From NCBI GenBank assembly GCA_015066395.1, contig SVOL01000005.1, positions 1-64,000 on the forward strand: 64,000 nucleotides of DNA. Direction: 5' to 3'. The notes under the pieces are model-generated. The model made no database searches and was not told the origin of the DNA. It saw nothing but the letters and a program-made list of their open reading frames with translations. This document shows positions 26,266 through 35,036 of the stretch, in pieces. Position 1 is the first letter of the stretch; every line of letters begins with the position of its first letter. Position numbers and translations under genes: made by a program. The stretch comes from Oscillospiraceae bacterium. GTDB taxonomy: Bacteria > Bacillota > Clostridia > Oscillospirales > Acutalibacteraceae.

Positions 26266-27447
26266 CTATTTAACTGCTTCCAGGAGTTCATCGACCTTAT
26301 CGGTGTTTTCCCACTTAACACCCAGATCCTCGCGACCCAAGTGACCGTAAGCGGCAAGACTGCCGTAAATCGGCTTTCTCATATCAAACATATCAATGAT
26401 AGCGGCAGGACGAAGATCGAATACCTTGTCAACAGCTCTCGACAGTACCTCTTCGCTGTACTTGCCTGTGCCAAAAGTCTCGACCATTACAGACACAGGC
26501 TTCGCAACACCGATAGCGTATGCCAGCTGAACCTCGCACTTAGTAGCAAGCTTAGCGGCAACGATGTTTTTAGCAACATAACGTGCGGCGTAAGCGGCCG
26601 AACGGTCGACCTTTGTGGGATCCTTACCACTGAAAGCACCGCCACCGTGGCGTGAATATCCACCGTATGTATCAACGATTATCTTACGGCCGGTAAGACC
26701 GGTGTCACCCTGCGGACCGCCGACAACAAAACGACCGGTGGGATTAATGAAAATCTTAGTATTTTCATCTAAAAATTCAGCAGGAATGATAGGCTTGATA
26801 ACACTTTCCAATACATCAGTTCTCAAGGTTTCTAAAGAAACCTCGGCACTGTGCTGACTCGAAACAACGACTGCTTCAACTCTTACGGGCTTATCGTCAT
26901 CATATTCAACGGTAACCTGGGTCTTGCCGTCGGGGCAAAGATAACCCAGAGTTCCGTTTTCTCTGACCTCGGTCAATTTCAAAGCCAACTTGTGAGCAAG
27001 AGAAATAGGCAACGGCATGAGTTCGGGAGTTTCATCGCAGGCAAATCCGAACATCATACCCTGGTCGCCCGCACCGTGCAGATTATAAGCGTCTTCCTCT
27101 CCGCTTTTAAGCTCCAAGGACTTGTCCACACCCATCGCAATATCGGGCGACTGCTCATCTATCGAAGTGAAAATCGCACAGGTATTGCCGTCAAAGCCTT
27201 GCGACGGATCATTATAACCGATCCTGCAAACAACGTCACGAACGATTTTGGGAATATCAACCTTTGCGGTTGTGGTGATCTCACCCATTACATTGACAAC
27301 GCCGGTAGTACAAAAAGTTTCACAAGCAACACGGGCATTTGGGTCCTTTTCAATAATAGCATCCAGAATTGCATCAGATACGCAATCGCAGACCTTGTCG
27401 GGATGACCCTTAGTCACCGATTCAGATGTAAATAAATGTTTAGCCAT
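26266..27447 (-). CDS. metK: S-adenosylmethionine synthetase
   Basis: Makes SAM from methionine and [64 protein letters not shown] and the KHxF-type start are signatures. Start: ATG 27447, 7 nt past AAAGGAG; an ATG 6 bp earlier is too close to that site. The frame stays open further upstream only because the riboswitch lacks in-frame stops. It is controlled by a SAM-I riboswitch. Confidence 0.98.
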   Translation of the reverse strand: MAKHLFTSESVTKGHPDKVCDCVSDAILDAIIEKDPNARVACETFCTTGVVNVMGEITTTAKVDIPKIVRDVVCRIGYNDPSQGFDGNTCAIFTSIDEQSPDIAMGVDKSLELKSGEEDAYNLHGAGDQGMMFGFACDETPELMPLPISLAHKLALKLTEVRENGTLGYLCPDGKTQVTVEYDDDKPVRVEAVVVSSQHSAEVSLETLRTDVLESVIKPIIPAEFLDENTKIFINPTGRFVVGGPQGDTGLTGRKIIVDTYGGYSRHGGGAFSGKDPTKVDRSAAYAARYVAKNIVAAKLATKCEVQLAYAIGVAKPVSVMVETFGTGKYSEEVLSRAVDKVFDLRPAAIIDMFDMRKPIYGSLAAYGHLGREDLGVKWENTDKVDELLEAVK

Positions 27448-27471
27448 ATCCATACTCCTTTTAAAATAAAA

Positions 27472-27600
27472 ACGCTCACCTACCGAAAGGAGAGCGTCAA
27501 AAAACCTCATCTTTCGGATAATCCGCCGGAATTGGCACCTTAGAAAACCTAGGTTGCCGGGTATCACAGGGCCGGTCCCCTCCACCACTCTTGATAAGGA
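27472..27600 (-). promoter_or_regulatory. SAM-I (S-box) riboswitch with terminator, metK leader
   Basis: On the minus strand the aptamer begins TTATCAAGAG and contains GGAGGGAC-type, GTGATACCCGGCAACC and AAGGTGCCAATTCC blocks, and ends near GATGAGG. A terminator (ACGCTC, 27477-27472, with 27497-27492, then TTTTTATTTT) follows. High SAM should end transcription before metK. Confidence 0.96.
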
Positions 27601-27622
27601 AAAATATTAAATTTGCAGTACT

Positions 27623-27650
27623 ATTATAACATCCGGTCGGATTTTGTCAA
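27623..27650 (-). promoter_or_regulatory. Sigma-A promoter of metK
   Basis: TTGACA (27650-27645), 16 bp, TATAAT (27628-27623). The -35 overlaps the stop codon of ribU. Confidence 0.82.
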
Positions 27651-28249
27651 GTGTTATTTCCTTTTAAAATAGGTGAAAGTTTTTTATAACAAATAAAACA
27701 AACAACCGCGTCGATGATTCCTTTTGAGAAATTAAAGGGCAGATTAAAGATAACGAGTGCCTCAAAAACCGAGTCGACCGACGGCAAAATTGCCGAATAC
27801 ATAGAAAGAATAACAGGCATCGGTACTAAAAGCTCTGCATATATCGGATAGACAATAAACAGGTTAGTAAAAACGCTTATAACAGCCATAATAACTGCAC
27901 CTATCAATGTGCCGACAACAGCCGATTTAAAAGTCTTCTTTCTCTTATACACAAGACCTGCAACCCCGACAAAAATCGCACCTAAAAGGAAATTGGAAAG
28001 CTCGCCAACACAAAAAGTCGTAGTGTTAAGTAAATGCAGGGCGTTCTTAAAAAAGCAAACTCCCACTCCGTACAGAGGGCCTAACGCGAATGACGTAATT
28101 ATCGCAGGCAACTCAGAGAAATCGAACTTGATAAACGGCGGAATAAGCATAGGCAACGGAAATTCCAGAAGCATAAGCACGTAACCCAAAGCGCTCATAA
28201 TCGCCATAACGACCAAAGCGCGTAAATTAACTTTTTTAACAGTTTTCAT
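27647..28249 (-). CDS. ribU: Riboflavin ECF transporter substrate-binding subunit
   Basis: S-component that imports riboflavin with the shared ECF energising module, which is not encoded here. Six membrane helices; MAIMSALGYVLMLLEFPLP and FDFSELPAIITSFALGPLYG are typical of RibU. 200 residues. ATG 28249 lies after GAGGTG. The FMN riboswitch upstream confirms the flavin role. Confidence 0.95.
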   Translation of the reverse strand: MKTVKKVNLRALVVMAIMSALGYVLMLLEFPLPMLIPPFIKFDFSELPAIITSFALGPLYGVGVCFFKNALHLLNTTTFCVGELSNFLLGAIFVGVAGLVYKRKKTFKSAVVGTLIGAVIMAVISVFTNLFIVYPIYAELLVPMPVILSMYSAILPSVDSVFEALVIFNLPFNFSKGIIDAVVCFICYKKLSPILKGNNT

Positions 28250-28276
28250 AAAAAACACCTCACTAAAATTTAAAAA

Positions 28277-28430
28277 TCCCCGAGGATACACCTCGGGGAC
28301 AAAAGGCAAATTCGCGTCTTCTCACATCCGGACTGTAACCGTCGGCTTCGGAATTTCACCGAATCATGCCAAATTTTTGGCTCGCGGGCTTTACCGCCGG
28401 TAGGGATTTGCACCCTGCCCCGAAGATTCT
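28277..28430 (-). promoter_or_regulatory. FMN riboswitch (RFN element) with terminator, ribU leader
   Basis: On the minus strand the conserved blocks GGGGCAGGGTG, ACCGGCGGTAAAGCCCGCGA, GATTCGGTGAAATTCCG, GCCGACGGTTACAGTCCGGA and a closing GAAGA occur in order. A 9-bp terminator (28277-28285 with 28291-28299) followed by TTTTTA precedes ribU. FMN should shut off the gene. Confidence 0.97.
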
Positions 28431-28436
28431 AAAATC

Positions 28437-28465
28437 ATTATACACTCAACTCAGCTATTAGTCAA
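28437..28465 (-). promoter_or_regulatory. Sigma-A promoter of ribU
   Basis: TTGACT (28465-28460), 17 bp, TATAAT (28442-28437), directly upstream of the aptamer. Confidence 0.8.
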
Positions 28466-28479
28466 CATATAAATCACAT

Positions 28480-28761
28480 TCAGAAAACATATTTATTGAC
28501 TAAATACAACGCAACGCATTGGACTGCAAAGATCAGCGGTATTCCGAACACAAATCCGTTTTTCTGAGTTTTATGGTTAAACAACCCCATTGCAAAATAA
28601 ACAGCCGCGCTTCCGCCGAGCAAAGCCAACACAAAAAACGTGCTCTCCCTTATCCTCTGTTTTCTTTTCTTCGCGGACATTTTATCAACTATCATAAGTA
28701 TAAAAGAAAGCAAAGAAACAATAGTGGTATATACTAAAATATTTATTTCGAAATATTCCAT
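28480..28761 (-). CDS. DUF1294 family small membrane protein
   Basis: A 93-residue protein with three to four membrane segments. The spacing of DKMSAKKRKQRIRES, ALLGGSAAVYFAMGLFNHKTQK and FGIPLIF fits DUF1294, a family of unknown function. It is transcribed from a promoter that overlaps the divergent one of the secreted protein gene at 28859. SD GGGAG precedes the ATG. Confidence 0.85.
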   Translation of the reverse strand: MEYFEINILVYTTIVSLLSFILMIVDKMSAKKRKQRIRESTFFVLALLGGSAAVYFAMGLFNHKTQKNGFVFGIPLIFAVQCVALYLVNKYVF

Positions 28762-28791
28762 AAATTTACTCCCGATAAAGGAATTTTATTG

Positions 28792-28820
28792 TTGTCAATT
28801 CGACAATATTATACTATAAT
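28792..28820 (+). promoter_or_regulatory. Promoter of the secreted wall-protein operon, with Spo0A-like box in the spacer
   Basis: TTGTCA (28792-28797), 17 bp, TATAAT (28815-28820). A perfect 0A-type box TTCGACA occupies 28799-28805. The element overlaps the divergent promoter at 28808-28836. Confidence 0.72.
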
Positions 28821-28836
28821 ATATTTATAGTTTCAA
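28808..28836 (-). promoter_or_regulatory. Promoter of the DUF1294 gene, overlapping the divergent promoter
   Basis: On the minus strand TTGAAA (28836-28831), 17 bp, TATAAT (28813-28808). Its -10 is the mirror of the plus-strand -10, with 1 bp between them. Confidence 0.7.
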
Positions 28837-28858
28837 GATTTTCATTCTAAGAGGTGAA

Positions 28859-30424
28859 ATGATGTTTTCCCGTCCGGTCCCCAAAAGAACCGCACTTATC
28901 ATAGCATCAGTTATCTTCGCAATTATTTATACAGTTTGCTTCTTGTCCTGCCTTCTGCTGACAAGGACTAACAGCGATCTGCTAACAGGGAACAACAGTG
29001 TTCCGTCTTCGCAGACCGATACATCTACTGTAGTTTCCAACTCATCCGACACACCGTCCGGTGTTACCTCATCCGAAGCAACTAATTCATTTAACAGCGA
29101 TATCGCAAGCTCTGACGTTCCGTCGGGCACTGCTTCGGTTCCCGACAATGTCACATCTTCAAATGTAACCTCATCCAACGTCACACCTTCCAACACGTCG
29201 TCAGGTACTGAGTCGGTAACACCTACACCTACCCCTACCCCTACACCTACACCCGAACCGACGCCAACGCCGCCGACACCCATTGTACCGTCTGACAGCA
29301 AATTCGGCGGTGCTATCTGGATTTCTATATACGATATGGCTGACTGCGGTCTTACAGGTATGAATGAGTCGCAGTTTCGACTTATGATAAACACAATGTT
29401 TGACAATGCCAAGAACTTAGGGTTGGATTCGGTCATTTGTCAGGTGCGACCCAACAGCGATGCTCTTTATAAGTCAAGCTATTTTCCCTACTGCCGCACG
29501 TTGACCGGTACCGAAGGTGTTGACCCCGGTTACGATCCTTTGAAGATAATGGTCAGCCAGGCTCACTCAAAAGGACTGAAGATCCACGCCTGGGTAAACC
29601 CTTATCGCATTTCGACCACGTCTACAAGCCTTAGCAAATTGGCCGCTAACAATCCCGCAAAGATATACGAGACCGACGGCGATCCGTCAAACGACCGTTA
29701 CGTTTTAAAAGCAACCGACTCTGCGGGCAACACCGGTCTTTACTATAACCCCGCGATCCCTGAGGTCAGACAGCTTATAATCAACGGTATTAAAGAGATC
29801 TGTCAAAACTACGATGTCGACGGTATACATATTGATGACTACTTCTACCCAACGACCGCGGCTTCTTTTGACGATATTGAATACGCAAAATACAAGGTAA
29901 CCGCCGGAAGCAATGCTGTGTCTTTGGCTAATTGGCGAAAGGAAAACGTCAATATTTTAGTAAAGGACATTTATTCAGCAGTCAAATCCTTTGGCAATAT
30001 AGAGTTCGGCGTAAGTCCTGCCGCTAATATTGAGCGGTGTCAGAACGAGCTTTATTCCGACGTTGAAAAGTGGATGAGCACTAAAGGCTACATTGACTAT
30101 ATTATGCCGCAGATATACTACGGTTACGAATACCCTACTGCCCGTTTCCGTTATACTGCCCTACTCAATCAATGGATGTCCCTGCCGCGCCATTCGTCGG
30201 TCAAGATCCATATAGGACTTGCAAACTACAAGATAGACACTAAAGATCAAGGTAGTAACGAGTGGAAGACCGACACCGATATCATAGCTCGGCAGACCAC
30301 TGATGCTTACAATAAAAAGGCCGACGGAGTAGTACTGTTTTCATACTGTTCCGTGTTCGGCAGCAGTTCCAATCAAAAGACCCAGACAGACAATTTTTAC
30401 AAGATATTTAAAACCTTGAATTAA
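28859..30424 (+). CDS. Secreted glycoside-hydrolase-like protein (GHL10/DUF187)
   Basis: A 521-residue exported protein with one N-terminal membrane segment (about 10-34). A long Ser/Thr/Val-rich linker ends in a Thr-Pro repeat (about 121-143), then a GHL10 TIM-barrel domain (about 150-521). FGGAIWISIYDMADCG, SVICQVRPNSDALYKSSYFP, LKIHAWVNPYR, DGIHIDDYFYP and IMPQIYYGYE are the family landmarks, with acidic residues in the DD of HIDDYFYP as likely catalytic candidates. It is probably wall-attached and acts on glycan; the substrate is unknown. The amidase gene follows after 13 bp. Confidence 0.88.
   Translation: MMFSRPVPKRTALIIASVIFAIIYTVCFLSCLLLTRTNSDLLTGNNSVPSSQTDTSTVVSNSSDTPSGVTSSEATNSFNSDIASSDVPSGTASVPDNVTSSNVTSSNVTPSNTSSGTESVTPTPTPTPTPTPEPTPTPPTPIVPSDSKFGGAIWISIYDMADCGLTGMNESQFRLMINTMFDNAKNLGLDSVICQVRPNSDALYKSSYFPYCRTLTGTEGVDPGYDPLKIMVSQAHSKGLKIHAWVNPYRISTTSTSLSKLAANNPAKIYETDGDPSNDRYVLKATDSAGNTGLYYNPAIPEVRQLIINGIKEICQNYDVDGIHIDDYFYPTTAASFDDIEYAKYKVTAGSNAVSLANWRKENVNILVKDIYSAVKSFGNIEFGVSPAANIERCQNELYSDVEKWMSTKGYIDYIMPQIYYGYEYPTARFRYTALLNQWMSLPRHSSVKIHIGLANYKIDTKDQGSNEWKTDTDIIARQTTDAYNKKADGVVLFSYCSVFGSSSNQKTQTDNFYKIFKTLN
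29217..29283 (+). repeat. Thr-Pro codon repeat in the linker
   Basis: Six-base units of the ACACCT/ACCCCT type encode alternating Thr-Pro. Such arrays change length by slippage; the repeat is coding. Confidence 0.8.
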
Positions 30425-30437
30425 GGACTGAATTTAA

Positions 30438-33425
30438 GTGAGTTCAAGAAGTAAAAGCGGAATATCCGCCGTTGCAATTAGAAAGATCGTGCCGATACTA
30501 CTGGTTTTGACCCTTGTTTTAAGCGGCTCGATGATAGTTATAGACCGTTTTGATCTTTTCAATTCGGCCACTTCTTTGCACTCAAATTCAGATTCCGCAC
30601 CCACAAACGATCCCTCACACGGTTATGTTTCGAGCGAGATAATTGTAAACACCGAGCCTGTCACCGTCAATAAGGATAAGCCTTACTCACTGAAAGGTGC
30701 TACGATCGCACCGGGCAAGGACTTTTTAACCGATACCACCGATCTCGATTCCAACAGCGAAACCGTCGAAGATCTGATCGACGGAATGTACGAGGACCGA
30801 CTGAACACCGTCAACGTTCTGCTTAATTTTGACGGCGGACTTATCTGCAACACACCTTTGGGTGACGGCAAGTGTGATGGTATTTTGAGTTACATTTACG
30901 GCTACGCCAAAACTAAGGATTTCAATGTTTCTCTCACGGTAGATATAGGTCTTCTTGCTGACAATCACGTTGCCGATGTTGCCGATATCGAAAAGATCTC
31001 GTCAATACTTACGTCACACTCGATTATTGACAACTGCGACATGCTGGTTCTCACGGGGTACACACTAAAAGACAGTGCGATCAGCTACGTTGACTATCTT
31101 GCTTCGGGCAGTGATGAAAGTTATATTGAATACCGCAAAGACCGTCATTCTGCCGCGATGAACGCCTATTATAACGCACTTTTAGAGGCTGATTGTTCAC
31201 TCTACACCGGTCTTTATATTGACTCATCGCTCTTTGTCGGTGAGACGATGGATGATATTTTAGATCCCAACTCTTCGGCCGACGTTGTCAGTTGGCTCAA
31301 AGGCGGTTTGTCCGATTTCTGTATTGTGGATAATAAATTCTCCACAACGTCGACTCCGTTGGATTTTGAGACTATAGTCGATTTCTGGAATTCCTGCTCA
31401 TTTACCAATGCTGAGGTTTATTTCCAGATAGACTATTCAAAGGTCGGTTCGGGTGAGAAAGGTTGGACAAGCCCCGACCAGGTCGTCAAACAGCTGATGG
31501 TTCTGGGTGATAAGGCCGATTTCAACTTCACTCTTTCAAGCTACAGTGATTTCCTTAACGACAAAACCGAAAGCCGACAGGCCGTTCAAAAGTTTATTGC
31601 AGGTCAGATCTCGCTCGACTACGTGCTGACTAACCTCAATGTAACCTCGCCCAAAAAACATACCTTTACAACCTATGAAGATATGGTTGCTCTCATCGGT
31701 GCTTCCGATCCGCAGTTCTCGCTGACATTAAACGGCGGGACTGTTGAGCGTAACAACTACGGTTATTTCTCGTTGGACTTAAAACTCAACATCGGTCCCA
31801 ATAAATTTGTTTTAGAGCACAAGGGCTCGACCGAGATCTACAATATTACATACAAAAAGGTCATTATCAAGGAGTATTCGCCGACCAAAGCCGAAACCGT
31901 TGTCGGCGGTTCAAGTGTTGTTGTGTCGATCCAGGGCATATCAGATAGTAAAGTGACTGCCACTCTTAATGGCACAACGATCACTCTTAAAGAAGAGGTC
32001 ATACTTGATATTGACGGCAATGTTGCGGGTGAATACAGTAACTACACAGGCCGTTTCACAGTGCCGCATTTCTATGATAAAGACACCTCTTTGGGCAACA
32101 TCAAGTTTACTGTTGCTTCCAAATACGGCACCGAGTCGGTGACCGCCGCCAAAATAACGGTTAAAAAGACGGTCTCGAGCGTTCCTGCCGAAACTCCCGC
32201 AGGCGGTCAATACGTAGAAGTCAGCGGTTCAACCATCGCTGAGGTCACACGCGAGCAATCGGAGGTCTTTAACATAAATGACAACGACGACTGGTCGAGA
32301 CCGACAAACAACTATCTGCCCGCAGGCACGGTCGACCATTGCTCGGCTTCGACAACTTCGGTCGGCGGTTCAACCTTGCGAACTCTTCGCTACGGCAAGA
32401 TGCTTTATAACAGCAATCTTAATGTCACAAACGGCACTCTGCCTTCGACCAATTCAGTCAGCGTATCGAGTTTTACCGGAGGCACATCGCATACAAAACT
32501 TATCCTTAACGTCGATTGGAAGGCTCCGTTCCTCTTCCATATCGGACCGCAGGAATACCGCAACGAGGGTGCAGGCGACAACCGCGACTATACAATGAAG
32601 AACATTACCTTCAATTACATTGATATTACCTTCTGCTACGCCACCAATGTCGGCGGCGACATTTCTATCCCCGACGGCAATAGAATATTCTCCAAAGCCG
32701 AATGGATAAAGAACACTTCAGACCATACGCTAAGACTCTACCTTAAAAAGACAGGTTCTTTCTATGGTTGGTACGCTTCCTATAACTCGGCCGGTCAGTT
32801 GGTGTTTGAGTTCTTGAACCCTGCCAAAATAACTCTCACAAACAACACGTACGGTGCCGATCTTACAGGTGTGACCGTTATGGTCGACGCTGGTCACGGT
32901 GGAAGTGATCAAGGTGCATTGGGTTCTAACAAGAACTTCACCGAGGCTTATCTGAATCTCGCACTCGCAAAAGAAGTAAAGGCTCAGCTTGAGTCGATAG
33001 GCGCTACCGTAATTATGACAAGAGACAGCGATATTTCGCTCGACAGCAATGAGCGAATTTCTTTGGTACGGCAGAAAAAGCCCGATTACGTCCTTTCAAT
33101 ACACCGCAACGCCGCAAGCTCGACCTCACCCAACGCGTTCACGACCTACCACTTCAACGCGTTCCAGGCCAATGCAGCCATAACGATGTATAATACATAC
33201 AACACCTTCCCTGCAGACTACATATTCCCTGTTTCAAAATGGAGCGGTACTAAGTGGCATCCGTTCTTCCTGTCGCGGACCACCAACTGCCCCGTTGTGT
33301 TGACCGAAAACGGATTTATCACTAACCCCGGAAACTTCGATCTTATGATCGATCCCGAATTCACAAAAAAGAACGCCCAAGCACTTACGCAAGGCGTTGT
33401 CGATTACTTTAAATCAATACAGTAG
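30438..33425 (+). CDS. Large exported N-acetylmuramoyl-L-alanine amidase with N-terminal GH-like domain
   Basis: A 995-residue protein anchored by a membrane segment at about 14-32. Residues about 60-400 (KGATIAPGKDFLTD...VNVLLNFDG) look like a glycoside-hydrolase-like barrel. An Ig-like region with extended beta repeats follows. Residues 811-995 are an Amidase_3 zinc domain with ligands H820 (DAGHGG), E836 (FTEAYLNL) and H889 (SIHRN), and catalytic E957 (LTENGF). It cuts the stem peptide from peptidoglycan. The GTG start follows AAGGA. It lies 13 bp after the GHL10 gene, so both act on the wall together. Confidence 0.9.
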   Translation: MSSRSKSGISAVAIRKIVPILLVLTLVLSGSMIVIDRFDLFNSATSLHSNSDSAPTNDPSHGYVSSEIIVNTEPVTVNKDKPYSLKGATIAPGKDFLTDTTDLDSNSETVEDLIDGMYEDRLNTVNVLLNFDGGLICNTPLGDGKCDGILSYIYGYAKTKDFNVSLTVDIGLLADNHVADVADIEKISSILTSHSIIDNCDMLVLTGYTLKDSAISYVDYLASGSDESYIEYRKDRHSAAMNAYYNALLEADCSLYTGLYIDSSLFVGETMDDILDPNSSADVVSWLKGGLSDFCIVDNKFSTTSTPLDFETIVDFWNSCSFTNAEVYFQIDYSKVGSGEKGWTSPDQVVKQLMVLGDKADFNFTLSSYSDFLNDKTESRQAVQKFIAGQISLDYVLTNLNVTSPKKHTFTTYEDMVALIGASDPQFSLTLNGGTVERNNYGYFSLDLKLNIGPNKFVLEHKGSTEIYNITYKKVIIKEYSPTKAETVVGGSSVVVSIQGISDSKVTATLNGTTITLKEEVILDIDGNVAGEYSNYTGRFTVPHFYDKDTSLGNIKFTVASKYGTESVTAAKITVKKTVSSVPAETPAGGQYVEVSGSTIAEVTREQSEVFNINDNDDWSRPTNNYLPAGTVDHCSASTTSVGGSTLRTLRYGKMLYNSNLNVTNGTLPSTNSVSVSSFTGGTSHTKLILNVDWKAPFLFHIGPQEYRNEGAGDNRDYTMKNITFNYIDITFCYATNVGGDISIPDGNRIFSKAEWIKNTSDHTLRLYLKKTGSFYGWYASYNSAGQLVFEFLNPAKITLTNNTYGADLTGVTVMVDAGHGGSDQGALGSNKNFTEAYLNLALAKEVKAQLESIGATVIMTRDSDISLDSNERISLVRQKKPDYVLSIHRNAASSTSPNAFTTYHFNAFQANAAITMYNTYNTFPADYIFPVSKWSGTKWHPFFLSRTTNCPVVLTENGFITNPGNFDLMIDPEFTKKNAQALTQGVVDYFKSIQ

Positions 33426-33435
33426 GAGTGATTTT

Positions 33436-33702
33436 ATGAAAAAAGGAATTATTGCCATTACAAGCGGCGTTTTATTGCCATTACTTTGGGTCATACCTTA
33501 TGTTTATACAATGACTAAAGTAATGAGTAACAACGCACCGACAGTCGGTATAATCGGCGGCGCGGACGCTCCTACGTCTCGCTTTTTAGCCGAGATGTTC
33601 TTGCAAAAGCATTTCTATTCGATGTGCTTGACCGCCATGATCGGTCTTGTGCTTATTGTATTAGGTGTGGTGTGGATAGTAAAGGCCAAGAAATCCAAAT
33701 AA
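33436..33702 (+). CDS. 88-residue membrane protein with OadB-like GIIGGADAPT motif
   Basis: Two hydrophobic helices (about 5-27 and 60-82) flank a conserved-looking segment, PTVGIIGGADAPTSRFLA. Similar GxxGGxDGPT segments occur in the beta subunit of sodium-pumping decarboxylases, but here the protein is only 88 residues and cannot be a complete subunit. Start ATG 33436 follows AGGAGTG. It is 10 bp after the amidase gene and ends at a terminator. Function unknown. Confidence 0.72.
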   Translation: MKKGIIAITSGVLLPLLWVIPYVYTMTKVMSNNAPTVGIIGGADAPTSRFLAEMFLQKHFYSMCLTAMIGLVLIVLGVVWIVKAKKSK

Positions 33703-33709
33703 CGCAAAA

Positions 33710-33741
33710 CAAAAAGCCTTCCCGATCAGGAAGGCTTTTAG
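33710..33741. terminator. Bidirectional terminator between the wall-protein operon and rpsR
   Basis: An 11-bp stem (AAAAGCCTTCC, 33712-33722, with 33729-33739) and 6-nt loop between convergent operons. Confidence 0.88.
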
Positions 33742-33750
33742 TTTGTTCAC

Positions 33751-33990
33751 TTAGTCAGCTACATAAGGAAGCAATGCAACATAACGTGCACGCTTGATTG
33801 CAGTTGTAAGTTCACGCTGGTGAGCAGCACAAGTGCCGGTCACACGGCGAGGAAGGATCTTTGCACGCTCGGAAACGAACTTGCGGAGCTTAGCAACATC
33901 CTTGTAGTCAATGAACTCAGCACGGTCAACACAGAAGTGGCAAACCTTCTTTCTGGGCTTACGGTGCATGGGTCTTTCATTTTTCTCCAT
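33751..33990 (-). CDS. rpsR: 30S ribosomal protein S18
   Basis: 79 residues with [28 protein letters not shown] and [24 protein letters not shown]. The CxxC plus a later Cys mark the zinc-binding (C+) form; zinc-free paralogues are used in zinc starvation elsewhere. Last gene of rpsF-ssb-rpsR. Confidence 0.98.
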   Translation of the reverse strand: MEKNERPMHRKPRKKVCHFCVDRAEFIDYKDVAKLRKFVSERAKILPRRVTGTCAAHQRELTTAIKRARYVALLPYVAD

Positions 33991-34043
33991 TTAAGGCAAC
34001 CTCCTTTAATTTTAGTAGAAAAGCATAATGCTTTAAGGTCTAA

Positions 34044-34481
34044 TTAAAACGGCAAATCGTCATCAGATGCGATCTCTGCAAAATCACCCAGATCTGAGTT
34101 AGAGAAGGACTGCGGAGCAGTTTCCTTCTTAGGTGCAGAGTAGCCTGCGTTATCACTATTACTGCTCTTAGGCTCAACAAAGTGAACGTTATTAGCAACA
34201 ACTTCGAAGGTATAACGGTTGTTACCGTCCTTGTCCTGGTATCTGCCGGTCTGGATAGAACCCTCAACAGCGATACGCTGACCCTTCTTAAAATAGTTGC
34301 AGATAAATTCAGCCTGCTGACGCCAAGCAACGATATTGATAAAATCTGTCGCTCTTTCCTCGCCTGCCTTTGCAAATCTGCGGTCTACGGCGATGGAAAA
34401 CCTTGTCACAGCAATGTTCGATGTTGTGTGACGTAACTCGGGATTATCGGTCAACCTACCGATAAGAATAGCAACGTTCAT
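34044..34481 (-). CDS. ssb: Single-stranded DNA-binding protein
   Basis: OB-fold SSB of 145 residues (MNVAILIGRLTDNPELRHT, then AWRQQAEFICNYFKKGQRIAVEGSIQT). A flexible tail ends in the acidic tip DDDLPF that recruits replication and repair partners. It lies between rpsF and rpsR, the standard order. Confidence 0.98.
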   Translation of the reverse strand: MNVAILIGRLTDNPELRHTTSNIAVTRFSIAVDRRFAKAGEERATDFINIVAWRQQAEFICNYFKKGQRIAVEGSIQTGRYQDKDGNNRYTFEVVANNVHFVEPKSSNSDNAGYSAPKKETAPQSFSNSDLGDFAEIASDDDLPF

Positions 34482-34496
34482 AATCGTAACTCTCCC

Positions 34497-34781
34497 TTAC
34501 TTACTGATAACCATGGTACGGAGTGCACCGTCGGTAATCTTTGCAACACGCTCGAGCTCTGCGGGGAAATCGGTACCGCTCTCGAAGTTTACGAGAACAT
34601 AATAGCCATCGGTCTCATCGTTGATAGGATATGCGAGTCTACGCTTACCCCAATCGTCAACGCTCTCGATAGTACCGTTTTCAGAAATAAGAGCCTTGAA
34701 CTTCTCAACGAGTGCGTTGGTTGCCTCTTCACCGTTAACAACGGAGAAAACAAGCATTGCTTCATACTTCTTGGTAATCAT
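34497..34781 (-). CDS. rpsF: 30S ribosomal protein S6
   Basis: 94 residues: KKYEAMLVFSV, FKALISENGTIESVDDWGKRRLAYPIN and YYVLVNFES are characteristic. It heads the rpsF-ssb-rpsR operon. A strong SD (AAAGGAGGTG) precedes the ATG. Confidence 0.98.
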   Translation of the reverse strand: MITKKYEAMLVFSVVNGEEATNALVEKFKALISENGTIESVDDWGKRRLAYPINDETDGYYVLVNFESGTDFPAELERVAKITDGALRTMVISK

Positions 34782-34808
34782 GCGTTTACACCTCCTTTTG
34801 GACTTTTG

Positions 34809-34859
34809 GTTCGTTTTTAACGAACAAGGAGCTATTGGACATAATATTTCATCAATAGC
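34809..34859 (-). promoter_or_regulatory. Structured leader of rpsF operon
   Basis: Two hairpins lie in the leader: GCTATTG/CAATAGC (34859-34853 with 34837-34831) and GTTCGTT/AACGAAC (34825-34819 with 34815-34809). They sit where S6:S18 autoregulatory leaders occur, but I could not confirm that consensus. Confidence 0.4.
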
Positions 34860-34865
34860 GTGTTT

Positions 34866-34894
34866 ATTATAGCAACAAACCTTAAGAATGTCAA
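34866..34894 (-). promoter_or_regulatory. Sigma-A promoter of rpsF-ssb-rpsR
   Basis: TTGACA (34894-34889), 17 bp, TATAAT (34871-34866); both boxes consensus. Confidence 0.88.
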
Positions 34895-34972
34895 GAAATA
34901 TTTAATTAAATTCCTATTTTTCTACAATTCATTCAATAAAACAGATTTATTGCAAAACATCTTAGAAATCAC

Positions 34973-35000
34973 TTGAAAATTCTCAAAAATATGTTAAAAT
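34973..35000 (+). promoter_or_regulatory. Promoter of pduL-hemW
   Basis: TTGAAA (34973-34978), 16 bp, TAAAAT (34995-35000). SD AAGGAG precedes the pduL ATG. Confidence 0.65.
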
Positions 35001-35036
35001 ACTATTGTTAAAATTTTCACTTTAAGGAGAATATTT

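Noticed and set aside
27448..27588. N-terminal extension of metK
   Set aside because: The in-frame codons are the SAM-I riboswitch and its terminator; the true start at 27447 has the SD.
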